NCBI RefSeq assembly: GCF_001586785.1
Contig: NZ_LUFH02000068.1
Location: forward strand, 1-33,709
Direction: 5' to 3'
DNA from: Sphaerospermopsis aphanizomenoides BCCUSP55
GTDB taxonomy: Bacteria > Cyanobacteriota > Cyanobacteriia > Cyanobacteriales > Nostocaceae
DNA length: 33,709 nucleotides
This document shows positions 1 to 9,018 of this stretch, piece after piece (the first letter of the stretch is position 1; each line of letters starts with the position of its first letter). Below the pieces are notes generated by a model that was given only the letters and a program-made list of their open reading frames with translations, was not told where the DNA came from and made no database searches. A program made the translations under genes and the position numbers.

Positions 1-2
1 GT

Positions 3-926
3 CTGATAGGTTTATGGTTAGTTTGGCAAACTATAAAGATAAGCTATGAGATTGATATATTGAAAGTATCAGTGAACTGGTTTAGTGCTAGACCTATTAT
101 TTTGCCTTCTGTGCTTTTTTTAATTTCTCCATTTTCATTTTCATATATTTTTCATGTTCTTCTCAATCTACCAGCAGATTTACATAAATTATTTAAAAAT
201 CCAATAATTGCACAATCGTTAATAACTTTTGGAGCAGTCATAAGCTTATATATTGGAAATAGAGCTTTAGAAAGATTCAGGAAAACTCAGGAGCAAAAGA
301 AAATAGCGAAGATACTTATTGCTGCTATGGAAGCTCACATTGAGGATTTTGAAAAACTTAATATTAATATAAAAGGATGGATATCTAAATTACAGAGAGA
401 ATCTCTTGAGAGGATGTTTAACAACATAAAAAAAGATGATATATATGAATCTGGTCTCAAATCAGTTGGACTTTTTGACATTAAATATATAGATATAATT
501 TCCAAATATTCCAGAAAATTAAACCATATTACAGATGAAATATTGAATATTTATGAATTAGACCAAGATCAAAATACATATATAGTTACTTCAGGTAATC
601 TAGGTCGTCTAAAAGAACAAATTAATATGCTGACTATATCTGCACTGTTAAATAGTATGATTCTAAGTAGAGAAATACTTCAGGATGAAGATAAATTTAA
701 GGAGTATAAGATTCATGTAAAACGTGAATATACTTCACAAATACGAAAGTGGAAAAGCAAGCAAGAATTATGGAAAACAGAGCCTGGTATTTCAAATGAG
801 ACTCCAATTCCCCAAGAACTAGAAATATTATTGAAAGAGTATAGTCAATTTCCAGAAATTGAGCATTATTTTAAACTCAATTTAGAATATTTTAGTAATT
901 CATCTGCACAGAATTTAAATGAATGA
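3..926 (+). CDS. Membrane-anchored protein of unknown function, 5' partial
   Basis: I do not recognise this protein. The frame is open to the left edge of the window, so the gene probably starts outside it; a TTG at 60 is the first internal start-like codon, giving 288 residues. Counted from that TTG, there are hydrophobic stretches at about residues 12-37 and 50-66, followed by a long charged, helix-rich cytoplasmic-type region with many Lys, Glu and Ile and no motif I can name. Codon use is very AT-rich (Ile as ATA, Asn as AAT), more so than accD or leuB nearby, which suggests an accessory gene. The stop at 924-926 lies six bases before a MITE-like element. It could be an effector-type small membrane protein, but nothing in the sequence shows that. 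Confidence 0.6.
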   Translation: MIGLWLVWQTIKISYEIDILKVSVNWFSARPIILPSVLFLISPFSFSYIFHVLLNLPADLHKLFKNPIIAQSLITFGAVISLYIGNRALERFRKTQEQKKIAKILIAAMEAHIEDFEKLNINIKGWISKLQRESLERMFNNIKKDDIYESGLKSVGLFDIKYIDIISKYSRKLNHITDEILNIYELDQDQNTYIVTSGNLGRLKEQINMLTISALLNSMILSREILQDEDKFKEYKIHVKREYTSQIRKWKSKQELWKTEPGISNETPIPQELEILLKEYSQFPEIEHYFKLNLEYFSNSSAQNLNE

Positions 927-1220
927 GAAATTATAGCAATCCTAAATGATACGTGAGAGTTCAAAAAGCCTCAAATGCTTATAAAACAAGGATTTTTATC
1001 TACGTATTTTCTCACGATTGGGGTAGGATTGCTATATTTTTTTGCGTTCGCTTGACAATCAATAAATTAGCTAGTTACTACTCATAGTATTTCATTTATG
1101 GATGCTGCAACTCAAGACAGATATTTAACAGTTATAAAGTTTTATTGAGAAATCGTAGATAGAATAACAAAGCATTATCATTAACTGAAATTTTGCCGAT
1201 TTCGTCATAGACGATCACTT
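927..1220. other. Intergenic region: MITE plus MFS upstream region
   Basis: Apart from the MITE at 932-1036, this 294-bp gap holds only AT-rich sequence leading to the MFS gene. I see no open frame of note, no clear -35/-10 pair and no RNA-like hairpin with a T-run. Confidence 0.5.
932..1036. mobile_element. MITE-like element with TA-flanked terminal inverted repeats
   Basis: The ends TATAGCAATCCTA (932-944) and TAGGATTGCTATA (1024-1036) are perfect inverted repeats. A second inverted block, CGTGAGA against TCTCACG, lies just inside them. The outer TA on each side fits a TA target duplication, as made by IS630/Tc1-mariner type transposases, leaving a 101-bp non-coding core. No transposase is present, so it would need one in trans. 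Family membership is inferred from structure alone. Confidence 0.65.
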
Positions 1221-2663
1221 ATGGACTCTGTTCAAGTAGAAACAGTTGCATCTTTAAATCTAGAAATTCCTCAAATTGATTCAATAACAACAGCCTTATC
1301 TTCTCAATCTCAATCTAGCTTTCGTTTTCCTAAAAATGCTATCCGCACCAGTTTACAAGCCTCTACTTTAGATGCTATTTTTGCCACAATTTTCTCTATT
1401 ACTACTGGAGGAATTTTACTTAGTAACTTTTTGGTAGAATTGGATGCTAGTCCAGTAGTTTTTGGGTTGCTTGCTTCAATTCCCATGCTGGTAAATATGA
1501 TTCAGCCATTGGGTGCTTTGATTTCAGAAAGCACTACTAGCCGTTTTCAGTATTCTGCACTTGTTTATGGAATTTCTCGTCTATTATGGCTGATTTTAGT
1601 AATAGCTATTATTGGTACAGGTTGGGGAGTTATAAATTCTCAACAGTTGGTGATATTAACTCTATTCATTGTCTTTTTTAGTCATCTTTATGGTGGACTA
1701 GGAAGCGCATCTTGGATGAGTTGGTTAGCTATAATTGTTCCTCGACAGTTGCGTGGTAGATATTTTGGTATCCGCAATAGTGCTGCAAGTTTAACTAATT
1801 TATTGTGTGTACCTTTAGCTGGTTTTGCTGTTTCCCATTGGTATGGGGGAACTCTCCAAGGTTATGGTGTAGTTTTGTTTGTAGGAATTTTATTTGGGAT
1901 TATTAGTCTAGGATGTCAGTATTTTAAAATTGATATAAATCCCCAATTACAAAATACTTATACTAGTAATTTATCTGCCAATGACAAAATCATATCTTCA
2001 GAAATTACTGATACAATCTCTATTTCCCAAAACCAATCTAGTGAGAATTTAGGATTGCTAAATACTGATAATTTCCATAAAAACTCTAATTTTTGGATAT
2101 TTATACTGTATTTCAGTTTATGGATGCTTTCTTTTAATCTTTGCGCCCCTTTTGTTAATCTCTATCTGCTAGAAACTTTAAATTTAGATGTGGGTTGGGT
2201 GACAGTTTATAGCAGTTTGCAAGCAGGGGCAAATTTACTGATGGTTGTGTTGTGGGGTAAGTTAGCAGATAAATTAGGAAATCGCCCGATTTTGATATTT
2301 GCAGGAATTATTGTTGCGCTTACACCTTTATTATGGTTTGGAATTGGCAACAATGATTTAGATATCTGGCTGTGGCTACCACTATTACATATTTTTATTG
2401 GTGGTACTGGGGCAGCAGTTGATTTATGTAATAACAATATGCAAATTGGTATTACCCCAGTCAGAAATCAATCTATTTATTTTGCGATCGCAGCTGCTAT
2501 TGCCGGTGTAACTGGTGCATTAGGAACAACCATTGGCGGTTTTGTTGCCCAATCTCCACACTTTGGTGGTTTATTAGGCTTATTTGCCCTTTCTAGTATT
2601 GTCCGACTTGCAGCATTGATACCGTTGGTATTTGTTAGGGAAAAGGTGACAGGTGACAGTTAA
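1221..2663 (+). CDS. Major facilitator superfamily (MFS) permease
   Basis: A 480-residue polytopic inner-membrane transporter. A 50-residue Ser/Gln-rich N-terminal tail is followed by about twelve hydrophobic segments in two halves, separated by a polar Asn/Ser-rich loop (about residues 240-285) as expected for the MFS central loop. The first half has the N-domain pattern with paired Gly and Pro residues ([20 protein letters not shown], about 86-105). A basic loop between helices ([13 protein letters not shown], about 175-187) and [12 protein letters not shown] (about 345-356) match the MFS inter-helix Gly-x-Leu-x-Asp-Arg type motif. The substrate cannot be told. The last residues, KVTGDS, are encoded by two copies of the GGTGACA heptamer, so the C-terminus has been rewritten by a repeat. 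It is convergent with accD. Confidence 0.85.
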   Translation: MDSVQVETVASLNLEIPQIDSITTALSSQSQSSFRFPKNAIRTSLQASTLDAIFATIFSITTGGILLSNFLVELDASPVVFGLLASIPMLVNMIQPLGALISESTTSRFQYSALVYGISRLLWLILVIAIIGTGWGVINSQQLVILTLFIVFFSHLYGGLGSASWMSWLAIIVPRQLRGRYFGIRNSAASLTNLLCVPLAGFAVSHWYGGTLQGYGVVLFVGILFGIISLGCQYFKIDINPQLQNTYTSNLSANDKIISSEITDTISISQNQSSENLGLLNTDNFHKNSNFWIFILYFSLWMLSFNLCAPFVNLYLLETLNLDVGWVTVYSSLQAGANLLMVVLWGKLADKLGNRPILIFAGIIVALTPLLWFGIGNNDLDIWLWLPLLHIFIGGTGAAVDLCNNNMQIGITPVRNQSIYFAIAAAIAGVTGALGTTIGGFVAQSPHFGGLLGLFALSSIVRLAALIPLVFVREKVTGDS

Positions 2664-2774
2664 GAGGGAATAGGGAACAGGGAGTATATTTTTCTGCCTC
2701 CTGCCTCCTGCCTCCTGCCTTCTGCCTTCTGCCTCCTGCCTCCTGCCTCCTGCCTCCTGCCTTCTGCCTCCTGC
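2645..2774. repeat. Heptamer tandem repeats between MFS gene and accD
   Basis: Three heptamer families lie side by side. Two GGTGACA units are inside the MFS C-terminal codons (about 2645-2659). A short GGGAACA-type stretch is at about 2670-2685. About eleven GCCTCCT/GCCTTCT units run from 2694 and directly abut the accD stop codon at 2775-2777. This is the STRR type of repeat known from heterocystous cyanobacteria. Confidence 0.9.
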
Positions 2775-3725
2775 CTACTCTACCCCGGTAGAACTCAATG
2801 TCATAGTTTCCCACAAAACCATACTGGGTGTGGTTGGCATTGGTTGGTGTAAAGATATTAACTGTGCCAAGGTATTCTTTAACTGGGTACGGGAGACAAT
2901 TTCATCTACGAACCCGTGCTTGAGTAAATCTTCAGCGGTTTGGAAATCTTCGGGTAGTTTTTCTCGCAGGGTTTGTTCAATGACTCGTCTTCCTGCAAAA
3001 CCGATGGTGGCTTTGGGTTCGGCGATGATAATATCACCTAGCATGGCAAAACTAGCGGTAACACCTCCTGTGGTAGGATTTGTTAAAACGGGAATGTACA
3101 GTAAGCGGGCATCTTGATGGCGTTGTAGTGCGGCGGAGATTTTTGCCATCTGCATTAAGGACAACATTCCTTCTTGCATTCTCGCACCGCCGGAGGTACA
3201 AACAATCACTACAGGATAACGGCGTTGTGTGGCTTGTTCAATTAAGCGGGTGAGTTTTTCCCCAACCACAGAACCCATACTACCACCCATAAACCGGAAG
3301 TCCATGACTCCTAAAGCCATGGGTAAACCATTAATTTGACCCAAACCGGTTTTTACTGCATCTATTAAACCGATTTTGTCTTGGGTTTCCCGCAAGCGAT
3401 CGCTGTAGGGTTTGCGATCGCGGAATCCTAAAGGATCAGTGGGGCGCAAATTTTCATCTAAGGGTTTCCAGGTATTTGCATCTATCAATTGACGGATACG
3501 TTCATCACTATCCACCCGATTATGATGACCGCATTCGACACACACCATTTGATTAGCTTTTAGGTCTTTGGCATAAGTTAAAACGCCACATTTAGGACAT
3601 TTATTCCATAACCCATCTGCTATTTCCCGTTCTTGGCGTTCTAAATTGGTAGAACCTGATTTACGTCGATTTGCAAACCAATCAAATAGAGACTTTAAAC
3701 CGCGTGATTCTTCGTTGTTTGCCAT
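2775..3725 (-). CDS. accD: Acetyl-CoA carboxylase carboxyltransferase, beta subunit
   Basis: AccD pairs with AccA to transfer the carboxyl group from carboxybiotin to acetyl-CoA, making malonyl-CoA for fatty acid synthesis in the cytoplasm. The 316-residue length is normal for bacterial AccD. An N-terminal four-Cys zinc ribbon is visible (Cys43, Cys46, Cys62, Cys65). The crotonase-fold core carries the oxyanion and CoA-site signatures [10 protein letters not shown] and [13 protein letters not shown], and the conserved stretch [14 protein letters not shown]. The ATG at 3725 is followed by the typical short acidic/basic N-terminus, so I kept it. The gene stands alone, and its stop codon is fused to a heptamer repeat array. 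Confidence 0.98.
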   Translation of the reverse strand: MANNEESRGLKSLFDWFANRRKSGSTNLERQEREIADGLWNKCPKCGVLTYAKDLKANQMVCVECGHHNRVDSDERIRQLIDANTWKPLDENLRPTDPLGFRDRKPYSDRLRETQDKIGLIDAVKTGLGQINGLPMALGVMDFRFMGGSMGSVVGEKLTRLIEQATQRRYPVVIVCTSGGARMQEGMLSLMQMAKISAALQRHQDARLLYIPVLTNPTTGGVTASFAMLGDIIIAEPKATIGFAGRRVIEQTLREKLPEDFQTAEDLLKHGFVDEIVSRTQLKNTLAQLISLHQPMPTTPSMVLWETMTLSSTGVE

Positions 3726-4330
3726 TTTTATCTTATTTAAGTAGGTATGAGGTCAAATACAGGTCAATCAATGGGCAATTTTAGATTTTAGATTTTAGAT
3801 TTTGGATTGACCTTACCCATTTCTTGTATGGGTATTGAGCATTTTTGATTGAGGATGATGTTTTCAGTTTGGGAATACATCATCAAATTATGCTTGTCAC
3901 CAATTCAGACCTGATTTTGTATTTTTGGTTGATAGCTTAATAAAAGTGCTTCTGCCAATACAACTCTTTTCTAACCGTGTCAGGGGACTTAATTATATCA
4001 ACGTATCGGCCAAAGTGTGAAAATACAAAATCCCCGTGAAAATGAATTTTCCTCCCAATTCATGATGCTTATTACTCAGTTGTCAGTAGTCAGCATTTGT
4101 GGCATTAGTTGTCTTGACCAAATGCCAAAAGTGTTGTTTGAGGGTAATACAAGTCACAGGTTAATCTTACCAAAATATAAAGATCAGATGAAGTAATGGT
4201 AGTTACAGTCATGGCGGATGTAGGTTTCTTAGGATCAGAAAAAAAGACATTAAAATTTGATATTAAAGAAATGGGATATTCAACTTTCAGAAGGCAAGGA
4301 GCAAAATATAAGTTAAATTTGATTCTTATT
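3726..4330. other. Intergenic region upstream of accD, with heptamer-like repeats
   Basis: This 605-bp gap holds four or so AGATTTT units (about 3780-3806) and a perfect hairpin, TACCCAT (3814-3820) with ATGGGTA (3828-3834), in the accD upstream region. The rest is AT-rich. A 51-codon open frame at 4196-4351 (+) has no recognisable features and runs into the end of the prepilin peptidase gene. I see no tRNA and no well-formed terminator. Confidence 0.5.
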
Positions 4331-5152
4331 TCAAGCTGCTGGCAGAAATAAACGCAGGTAGTGGAACAAAATAGCTTCTCCACTAAAAAGAGTGATTACT
4401 GCGCCCAAAGCTAAGAAAGGCCCAAAAGGCATCTTTTCCCCCATTTTATGACGTGATAGTAAAATTGCGCCTCCACCTACTAATACTCCCAAGGAGCAGG
4501 CCATAAAGCAAGCTATGAGTAAATGCTGCCAACCTAACCAAGCTCCCATCATGGCGGCTAATTTGGCATCACCTCCACCCATCACAGCTTTACCATAGGC
4601 TAGAGAACCAAGAATTGAGATGCTATCAAATAGCCATATACCCAGGACTGCACCACCTATACCGATTATTAGGTATTTTATTACACCTACAAAGCTAGGT
4701 TCTAACAAATAACCGCATCCCATTTGAAATACTAAGCCTAATAATAACCCCGACTTAGTAAGTGGATGGGGTAGGGTCATGGTATCCCAGTCGATCAGGG
4801 ATAGGGCTAATAACCAACTGCAAAAAGCCCAATAACCTATGGTGACAATGGAAAATTGAAAAACCCAAAATATGATTAAAAATAATAGACCTGTTATCCC
4901 TTCTACTAGAGGATAACGGCGAGAAATTTTACTTTGACAATAACGGCATCGTCCTTTTAACCATAACCAGCCTAGCACAGGAACATTATCATAAGCTTTG
5001 AGTCTATTTAAGCATTGTGGGCAACGAGAAGGTGGCCAAAGCAAGGATAATCCCGCAGGTAGGCGATAAACCACTACATTGACAAAGCTACCAATAGAAG
5101 CACCAAAAGCAAAGACAATGATACTCGCAGAGACGATAATTAAAACGTCCAT
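4331..5152 (-). CDS. pilD: Prepilin peptidase / N-methyltransferase (type IV leader peptidase)
   Basis: This inner-membrane aspartic protease cleaves the leader from type IV prepilins (and pseudopilins or competence pilins) and methylates the new N-terminus. Seen in the 273-residue sequence: the N-terminal GSFVNVVVYRLP motif (21-32) of the methylase domain; the cytoplasmic zinc site Cys44-x2-Cys47 and Cys69-x2-Cys72; the protease aspartates in IDWDTMTLP (Asp121/Asp123) and MGGGDAKL (Asp195); and a C-terminal MPFGPFLALG stretch. About seven to eight hydrophobic segments follow the first motif. No pilin genes are adjacent, which is common in cyanobacteria, where one enzyme serves dispersed pilin loci. 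Confidence 0.96.
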   Translation of the reverse strand: MDVLIIVSASIIVFAFGASIGSFVNVVVYRLPAGLSLLWPPSRCPQCLNRLKAYDNVPVLGWLWLKGRCRYCQSKISRRYPLVEGITGLLFLIIFWVFQFSIVTIGYWAFCSWLLALSLIDWDTMTLPHPLTKSGLLLGLVFQMGCGYLLEPSFVGVIKYLIIGIGGAVLGIWLFDSISILGSLAYGKAVMGGGDAKLAAMMGAWLGWQHLLIACFMACSLGVLVGGGAILLSRHKMGEKMPFGPFLALGAVITLFSGEAILFHYLRLFLPAA

Positions 5153-5176
5153 ATTGTCAGTTATCAGTTAAAAAAG

Positions 5177-5268
5177 GCAAGAGGCAAGAGGCAAGAGGCA
5201 ATAGGTAATAGGCATTTTTGAATTTTAAATTCATTTCTTCCCTGTTCCCTGTTCCCTGTTCCCTGTGA
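5177..5268. repeat. Heptamer arrays AGGCAAG and TTCCCTG
   Basis: Three to four AGGCAAG units (about 5177-5205) and three to four TTCCCTG units (about 5238-5265) fill the gap between the pilD start and the stop codon of the next gene (5269-5271). The second array directly abuts that stop codon. Confidence 0.85.
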
Positions 5269-5529
5269 CTAATACATATACGATTCAATTTGATTTAATG
5301 GTACAAAACATTCTTGGGGCAATAGCACTGGGTTTTGAGTAAAAATCACCTTCCCTCGATAGGTTAGGCGACTAATTGCTACACCTGAAGGTTGCCCGAT
5401 AATTTCGGGATGTACCTCACAGTAGGTGTAGTAAATATGACCTGCCGCCTTGATGACATTAGGATCAACCAAAGGCGTGTGGTTTATTGGGGCAGAATAA
5501 TTTGCCTGTCCTGGTTGTGCAGCGTACAC
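5269..5529 (-). CDS. Small conserved-type hypothetical protein
   Basis: An 86-residue soluble protein with no membrane segment or signal peptide. It is Pro/Tyr-rich at the N-terminus (PGQANYSAPINHTPLVDP), with a mixed region containing HIYYTYCEVHPEIIGQPSG and a C-terminus ending ESYMY. I do not recognise the family. The only workable start is GTG at 5527-5529; no in-frame ATG lies upstream, and no clear ribosome site is visible. It sits between leuB and pilD, all on the minus strand, separated by about 90-115 bp, so co-transcription is possible but not shown. Confidence 0.6.
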   Translation of the reverse strand: MYAAQPGQANYSAPINHTPLVDPNVIKAAGHIYYTYCEVHPEIIGQPSGVAISRLTYRGKVIFTQNPVLLPQECFVPLNQIESYMY

Positions 5530-5618
5530 TATTGATTTTGTGTGATTGATAGATTTGCTTTTAGTTTATCCGAAACTTTTAGCAAAAAATGTGAAAATAT
5601 TCAACCTTAATCAGAAAA

Positions 5619-6707
5619 TTATTTGGCTTCCAAGATTTGAATCAGCGCGTTGCCCATAGCCTGACAGCCTAAAAGATTCATGCCTTCAGACATAATATCT
5701 CCTGTGCGATCGCCTTGTTGTAACACCTTTAACACTCCATCTTCAATAAAATCTGCTGCCTCTGGTTGGTCAAAAGCGTAACGTAACATCATTGCCGCAC
5801 TTAAAATCTGTGCTAAGGGGTTAGCTTTATCTTGACCAGCAATATCCGGGGCTGAACCGTGAACAGGTTCAAATACACCGGGACCAGAAGCACCCAAACT
5901 TGCAGAAGGTAACATCCCAATACTACCTGTCAGCATGGCAGCAGCATCAGAGAGAATATCCCCAAACAAGTTACCTGTAACGATGGTATCGAATTGTTTA
6001 GGTGAGCGGACTAACTGCATAGCGGCATTATCTACATATAAATGAGATAGTTCGATATCTGGATATTCTGCAGCCAGCTTAGTCATGCCTTCTCGCCACA
6101 ATTGGGAAACTTCTAACACATTGGCTTTATCTACGGAACAAAGTTTACCACCACGCTTCCGTGCTGTTTCAAAGGCGACTCTACCAATGCGCTCAATTTC
6201 TGACTCAGAGTAAACCATTGTATTAACACCGCGTCTTTCTCCGGTTTCGGTGGCAAAAATGCCCTTGGGTTTACCGAAATAAATTCCCCCTGTCAGTTCT
6301 CGTACCACCATAATATCCACACCTTCCACAACTTCTCGTTTTAAGGTGGAAGCGTTAATTAATTGGGGCAAAATTTTGGCAGGACGCAAATTAGCGAATA
6401 ATTCCAAACCCGCCCGCAGTCCTAATAAACCCGCTTCAGGACGTTGATGAGAGGGCAAAGAATCCCATTTGTAACCACCAATAGCAGCAAGTAAGACTGC
6501 ATCGCTATTGCGACACATATCTAAAGTAGCTGCAGGTAAAGGTTCTCCAGTTTCATCAATAGCTGCACCACCGATGAGGGCGGTTTGAAAATCAAAAGCA
6601 ATATCAAACCGCTGTCCGACGATTTTTAGCACGTCTACCGCTACGGCCATAATTTCAGGGCCAATGCCATCGCCAGGAAGTAAGGTAATGCGGTAGTTTT
6701 GAGTCAT
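5619..6707 (-). CDS. leuB: 3-isopropylmalate dehydrogenase
   Basis: LeuB oxidises and decarboxylates 3-isopropylmalate with NAD+ in the third step of leucine synthesis. I chose the ATG at 6707, giving 362 residues beginning [19 protein letters not shown], the usual bacterial LeuB length. An upstream ATG pair at 6752 would add a 15-residue tail without family resemblance. Visible signatures: the nucleotide-side LPGDGIGPE, substrate-binding arginines in [17 protein letters not shown], the [10 protein letters not shown] loop, [13 protein letters not shown], the metal-binding aspartates in [14 protein letters not shown], and [19 protein letters not shown] near the C-terminus. No other leu genes are in the window. 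Confidence 0.97.
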   Translation of the reverse strand: MTQNYRITLLPGDGIGPEIMAVAVDVLKIVGQRFDIAFDFQTALIGGAAIDETGEPLPAATLDMCRNSDAVLLAAIGGYKWDSLPSHQRPEAGLLGLRAGLELFANLRPAKILPQLINASTLKREVVEGVDIMVVRELTGGIYFGKPKGIFATETGERRGVNTMVYSESEIERIGRVAFETARKRGGKLCSVDKANVLEVSQLWREGMTKLAAEYPDIELSHLYVDNAAMQLVRSPKQFDTIVTGNLFGDILSDAAAMLTGSIGMLPSASLGASGPGVFEPVHGSAPDIAGQDKANPLAQILSAAMMLRYAFDQPEAADFIEDGVLKVLQQGDRTGDIMSEGMNLLGCQAMGNALIQILEAK

Positions 6708-6785
6708 AGCTTCAGTTAGATGATGTAAAAGTTTAGGCAGACTTACCATCATACCTATTAAGTGTCAATAAATGGCAAAGTTTTT

Positions 6786-6824
6786 AGATCAGCATTCAGC
6801 AGTCAGCGGTCAGTAATCAGTTTA
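6786..6824. repeat. Degenerate TCAGCAG heptamer-like repeat
   Basis: Four to five imperfect units of the form TCAGCAT/TCAGCAG/TCAGCGG/TCAGTAA lie between leuB and the mechanosensitive channel gene. A similar stretch (GTTGTCAGTAGTCAGC) is at about 4078. Confidence 0.5.
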
Positions 6825-6896
6825 AGCTATTGCCAGAGGTTTGTGGAAATTAGTTGAATGTTTATTTGATTAAAAACTCAAAAATAAAACTAATTT

Positions 6897-7751
6897 ATGA
6901 ATTTCCCAGAAATTTCTCAAGTCGCCATCGCACTGTTAACTACTTTTGGACTCAAAGTAATTGGTGCAGTTCTCCTGTTGTTTATTGGTCTGCGATTGAT
7001 AGAGTTTAGCATCAGGTTATTAAGACGTGCCTTCAGAAACCAACAGATTGAACCAACACTGATTACTTATCTGTTAAATATCATTTCTGTGACGTTAAGA
7101 ATTGTTTTAATTGTAGCGATTCTTGGCTTTTTTGGCGTTGAAACAACTTCTTTCGCTGCGTTACTAGCTGCTGTGGGTATTGCTATTGGTGCAGCATGGG
7201 GAGGACTGCTGGCTAACTTTGCCGCAGGGGCATTTTTAATTATTTTCCGACCTTTCCAGGTTGGTGATTTTATTACCGCTGGTGGTGTCACAGGAACAGT
7301 TGTAGAAATTGGACTGTTTACGACTACCTTAAATACACCAGATAATGTGATGACAATTGTGGCAAATAACAAAATTTTTGCTGATAATATTCAGAATTAT
7401 TCAGTTAATTCTTATCGTCGTGTTGATTTGTTGGCTCAACTCGCTCATGATGTGGATCATAATCAAGCGATCGCCCTGTTAAAATCCAAAATTAGGCAAA
7501 TTTCCAACGTTCTCGACAACCCAGCACCAGATGTAGAAATTCTCTCTTTTAACTTAGCCGGTTCTGTTCTGGCTGTTCGTCCTTATTGCCACAATAACCA
7601 CTATTGGCAAGTTTATTTTGACACCAATAAAGCTATCCTACAAGCCTTTGGAGAAGCTGGATATGCAGTTCCTGAACAGCGTTACACAGTCAATAGTTTA
7701 TCTCAATATGACGGTCATAGTTTCATACCATCGCCATCTGAAAGAAGTTGA
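6897..7751 (+). CDS. mscS: Small-conductance mechanosensitive channel, MscS family
   Basis: MscS channels open under membrane tension to release osmolytes during hypo-osmotic shock. The 284 residues match the compact E. coli-type MscS. There are N-terminal helices at about 10-32 and 60-80, and a Gly/Ala-rich pore helix TM3 (LLAAVGIAIGAAWGGLLANFAAG split by the family's glycines, about 89-112). FRPFQVGDFI (about 116-125) follows and leads into the beta domain (GVTGTVVEIGLFTTTLNTPDN). The cytoplasmic alpha/beta vestibule follows. It is probably a monocistron: an intrinsic terminator-like hairpin lies about 60 bp downstream. Confidence 0.93.
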   Translation: MNFPEISQVAIALLTTFGLKVIGAVLLLFIGLRLIEFSIRLLRRAFRNQQIEPTLITYLLNIISVTLRIVLIVAILGFFGVETTSFAALLAAVGIAIGAAWGGLLANFAAGAFLIIFRPFQVGDFITAGGVTGTVVEIGLFTTTLNTPDNVMTIVANNKIFADNIQNYSVNSYRRVDLLAQLAHDVDHNQAIALLKSKIRQISNVLDNPAPDVEILSFNLAGSVLAVRPYCHNNHYWQVYFDTNKAILQAFGEAGYAVPEQRYTVNSLSQYDGHSFIPSPSERS

Positions 7752-7809
7752 TATTGAAGCAGAAAGTCAAGTTTGTATAACAAAAATTGACAAAATTTAA
7801 TATTAGGTA

Positions 7810-7834
7810 AGGCAGATGCTTTGCCTATTTTTTT
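7810..7834 (+). terminator. Intrinsic terminator after mscS
   Basis: AGGCA pairs with TGCCT across a seven-base loop and is followed by A and seven T residues. It sits about 60 bp after the mscS stop and before the ABC gene, in the direction of mscS transcription. Confidence 0.6.
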
Positions 7835-8000
7835 GAGGAAATACTGGAAAATTGGTCAAGGCGATCGCTACCCATATCTTTCCAATTCATGTTCATGCTC
7901 AAATTTAACTAAAACTTGTTTCCATTTCCGAAACTAAAGTTATAACTGCTGTAGACACAGGTTAGCTTAAGTATTAAATATAAGCCGCCACTCAGCAGCT

Positions 8001-8975
8001 ATGGTAAAAGAATTAGCAATTAGTACCCGTGGACTGACTAAGCAATTTGAACGACACATTGCTGTCAACGATGTTGACTTAGACATCCAGATGGGTGAGG
8101 TGTATGGATTAATTGGACCGAATGGCGCAGGTAAAACAACTTTAATTAGAATGTTAGCTGCTGCGGAAGAGCCAACTACAGGGGAAATATATATTAATGG
8201 CGTTCGCGTAGCGGGTCCCTCGGACCATCGCTTACTGCGTGACAAAAGCAACCCCAATCTCCAACGGCACCTTGGTTATTTACCCGATGACTACCCACTT
8301 TATGATGATTTAACAGTCTGGGATTACCTGGATTATTTTGCCCGTTTATATCGCTTGCGAGAACCACGACGCACTCAACGTCTCCATGAAGTCTTAGAAC
8401 TGATCCAATTGGGAAATAAACGTAACAGCATGATTTCTACCCTGTCACGGGGGATGAAGCAGCGTTTAAGTTTAGCCCGGACAATTATTCACGAACCAAT
8501 ATTACTGCTGTTAGATGAACCAGTTTCTGGACTTGATCCTATTGCACGGATGCAGTTTCGGGAAATCATCAAAGCACTGCAAGAAGCGGGAATGACAATT
8601 TTAATTTCTTCCCACGTTCTCAGCGACTTAGCAGAGTTATGCACTTCTGTGGGCATTATGGAACTGGGCTTTTTGGTAGAAAGCGCCTCCTTGAAAAAAC
8701 TTTATCAACGTTTAGCCCGACAGCAAATTTTTATTTCCACTTTGGGAAACATAGATGTATTGGTAAGTGAGTTACAAAATTATCCTTGGGTGGAAGAGTG
8801 GGAGGTGATACATAGCAAAAATAGTGTGCGAGTGAATTTTTCTGGTACACAGGAAGATTGTGCTGAATTATTGCGATCGCTCATCAGCACAGGTATTCCC
8901 TTAACCGATTTTCACTGCACTCAAGAAGACCTAGAAACTATTTTCCTGAAATTAGGTCACAAACAAGCATCATAG
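8001..8975 (+). CDS. ABC-2 type transporter, ATP-binding subunit
   Basis: A cytoplasmic ATPase that would drive the adjacent ABC-2 permease. In the 324 residues: Walker A GPNGAGKTT (39-47), ABC signature LSRGMKQRLSLARTI (about 150-163), Walker B ILLLLDEPVSGLDP (about 169-182) and switch His in ILISSHVLSDLAELC. A roughly 100-residue C-terminal regulatory tail follows, typical of exporter ATPases of this class. Between Walker A and the Q-loop region, residues 68-77 (VRVAGPSDHR) are encoded by a palindromic dispersed-repeat sequence. The flanks INGxx and LLRDKSNPNLQ read as a normal sequence if it is removed. The permease starts 43 bp downstream on the same strand. The substrate is unknown. Confidence 0.93.
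   Translation: MVKELAISTRGLTKQFERHIAVNDVDLDIQMGEVYGLIGPNGAGKTTLIRMLAAAEEPTTGEIYINGVRVAGPSDHRLLRDKSNPNLQRHLGYLPDDYPLYDDLTVWDYLDYFARLYRLREPRRTQRLHEVLELIQLGNKRNSMISTLSRGMKQRLSLARTIIHEPILLLLDEPVSGLDPIARMQFREIIKALQEAGMTILISSHVLSDLAELCTSVGIMELGFLVESASLKKLYQRLARQQIFISTLGNIDVLVSELQNYPWVEEWEVIHSKNSVRVNFSGTQEDCAELLRSLISTGIPLTDFHCTQEDLETIFLKLGHKQAS
8200..8231. repeat. Dispersed palindromic repeat inserted in frame in an ABC ATPase gene
   Basis: The 32 bases begin GCGTTCGCGTAGCGG and end in ATCGC, with a GGTCC-CTC-GGACC hairpin at the centre (8214-8226). The GCG-rich arms look like the very small mobile repeats described in Nostoc genomes. It keeps the reading frame and encodes about ten extra residues. 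Confidence 0.6.
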
Positions 8976-9018
8976 ACAATTCAAAATTCAAAATTCTCAA
9001 TCTTTCTAGGTATTGACC

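Noticed and set aside
4196-4351. 51-codon + strand frame (MVVTVMADVGFLG...) and a 92-codon minus frame at 4105-4383
   Set aside because: Neither has a recognisable domain or ribosome site, and both run into the prepilin peptidase gene.
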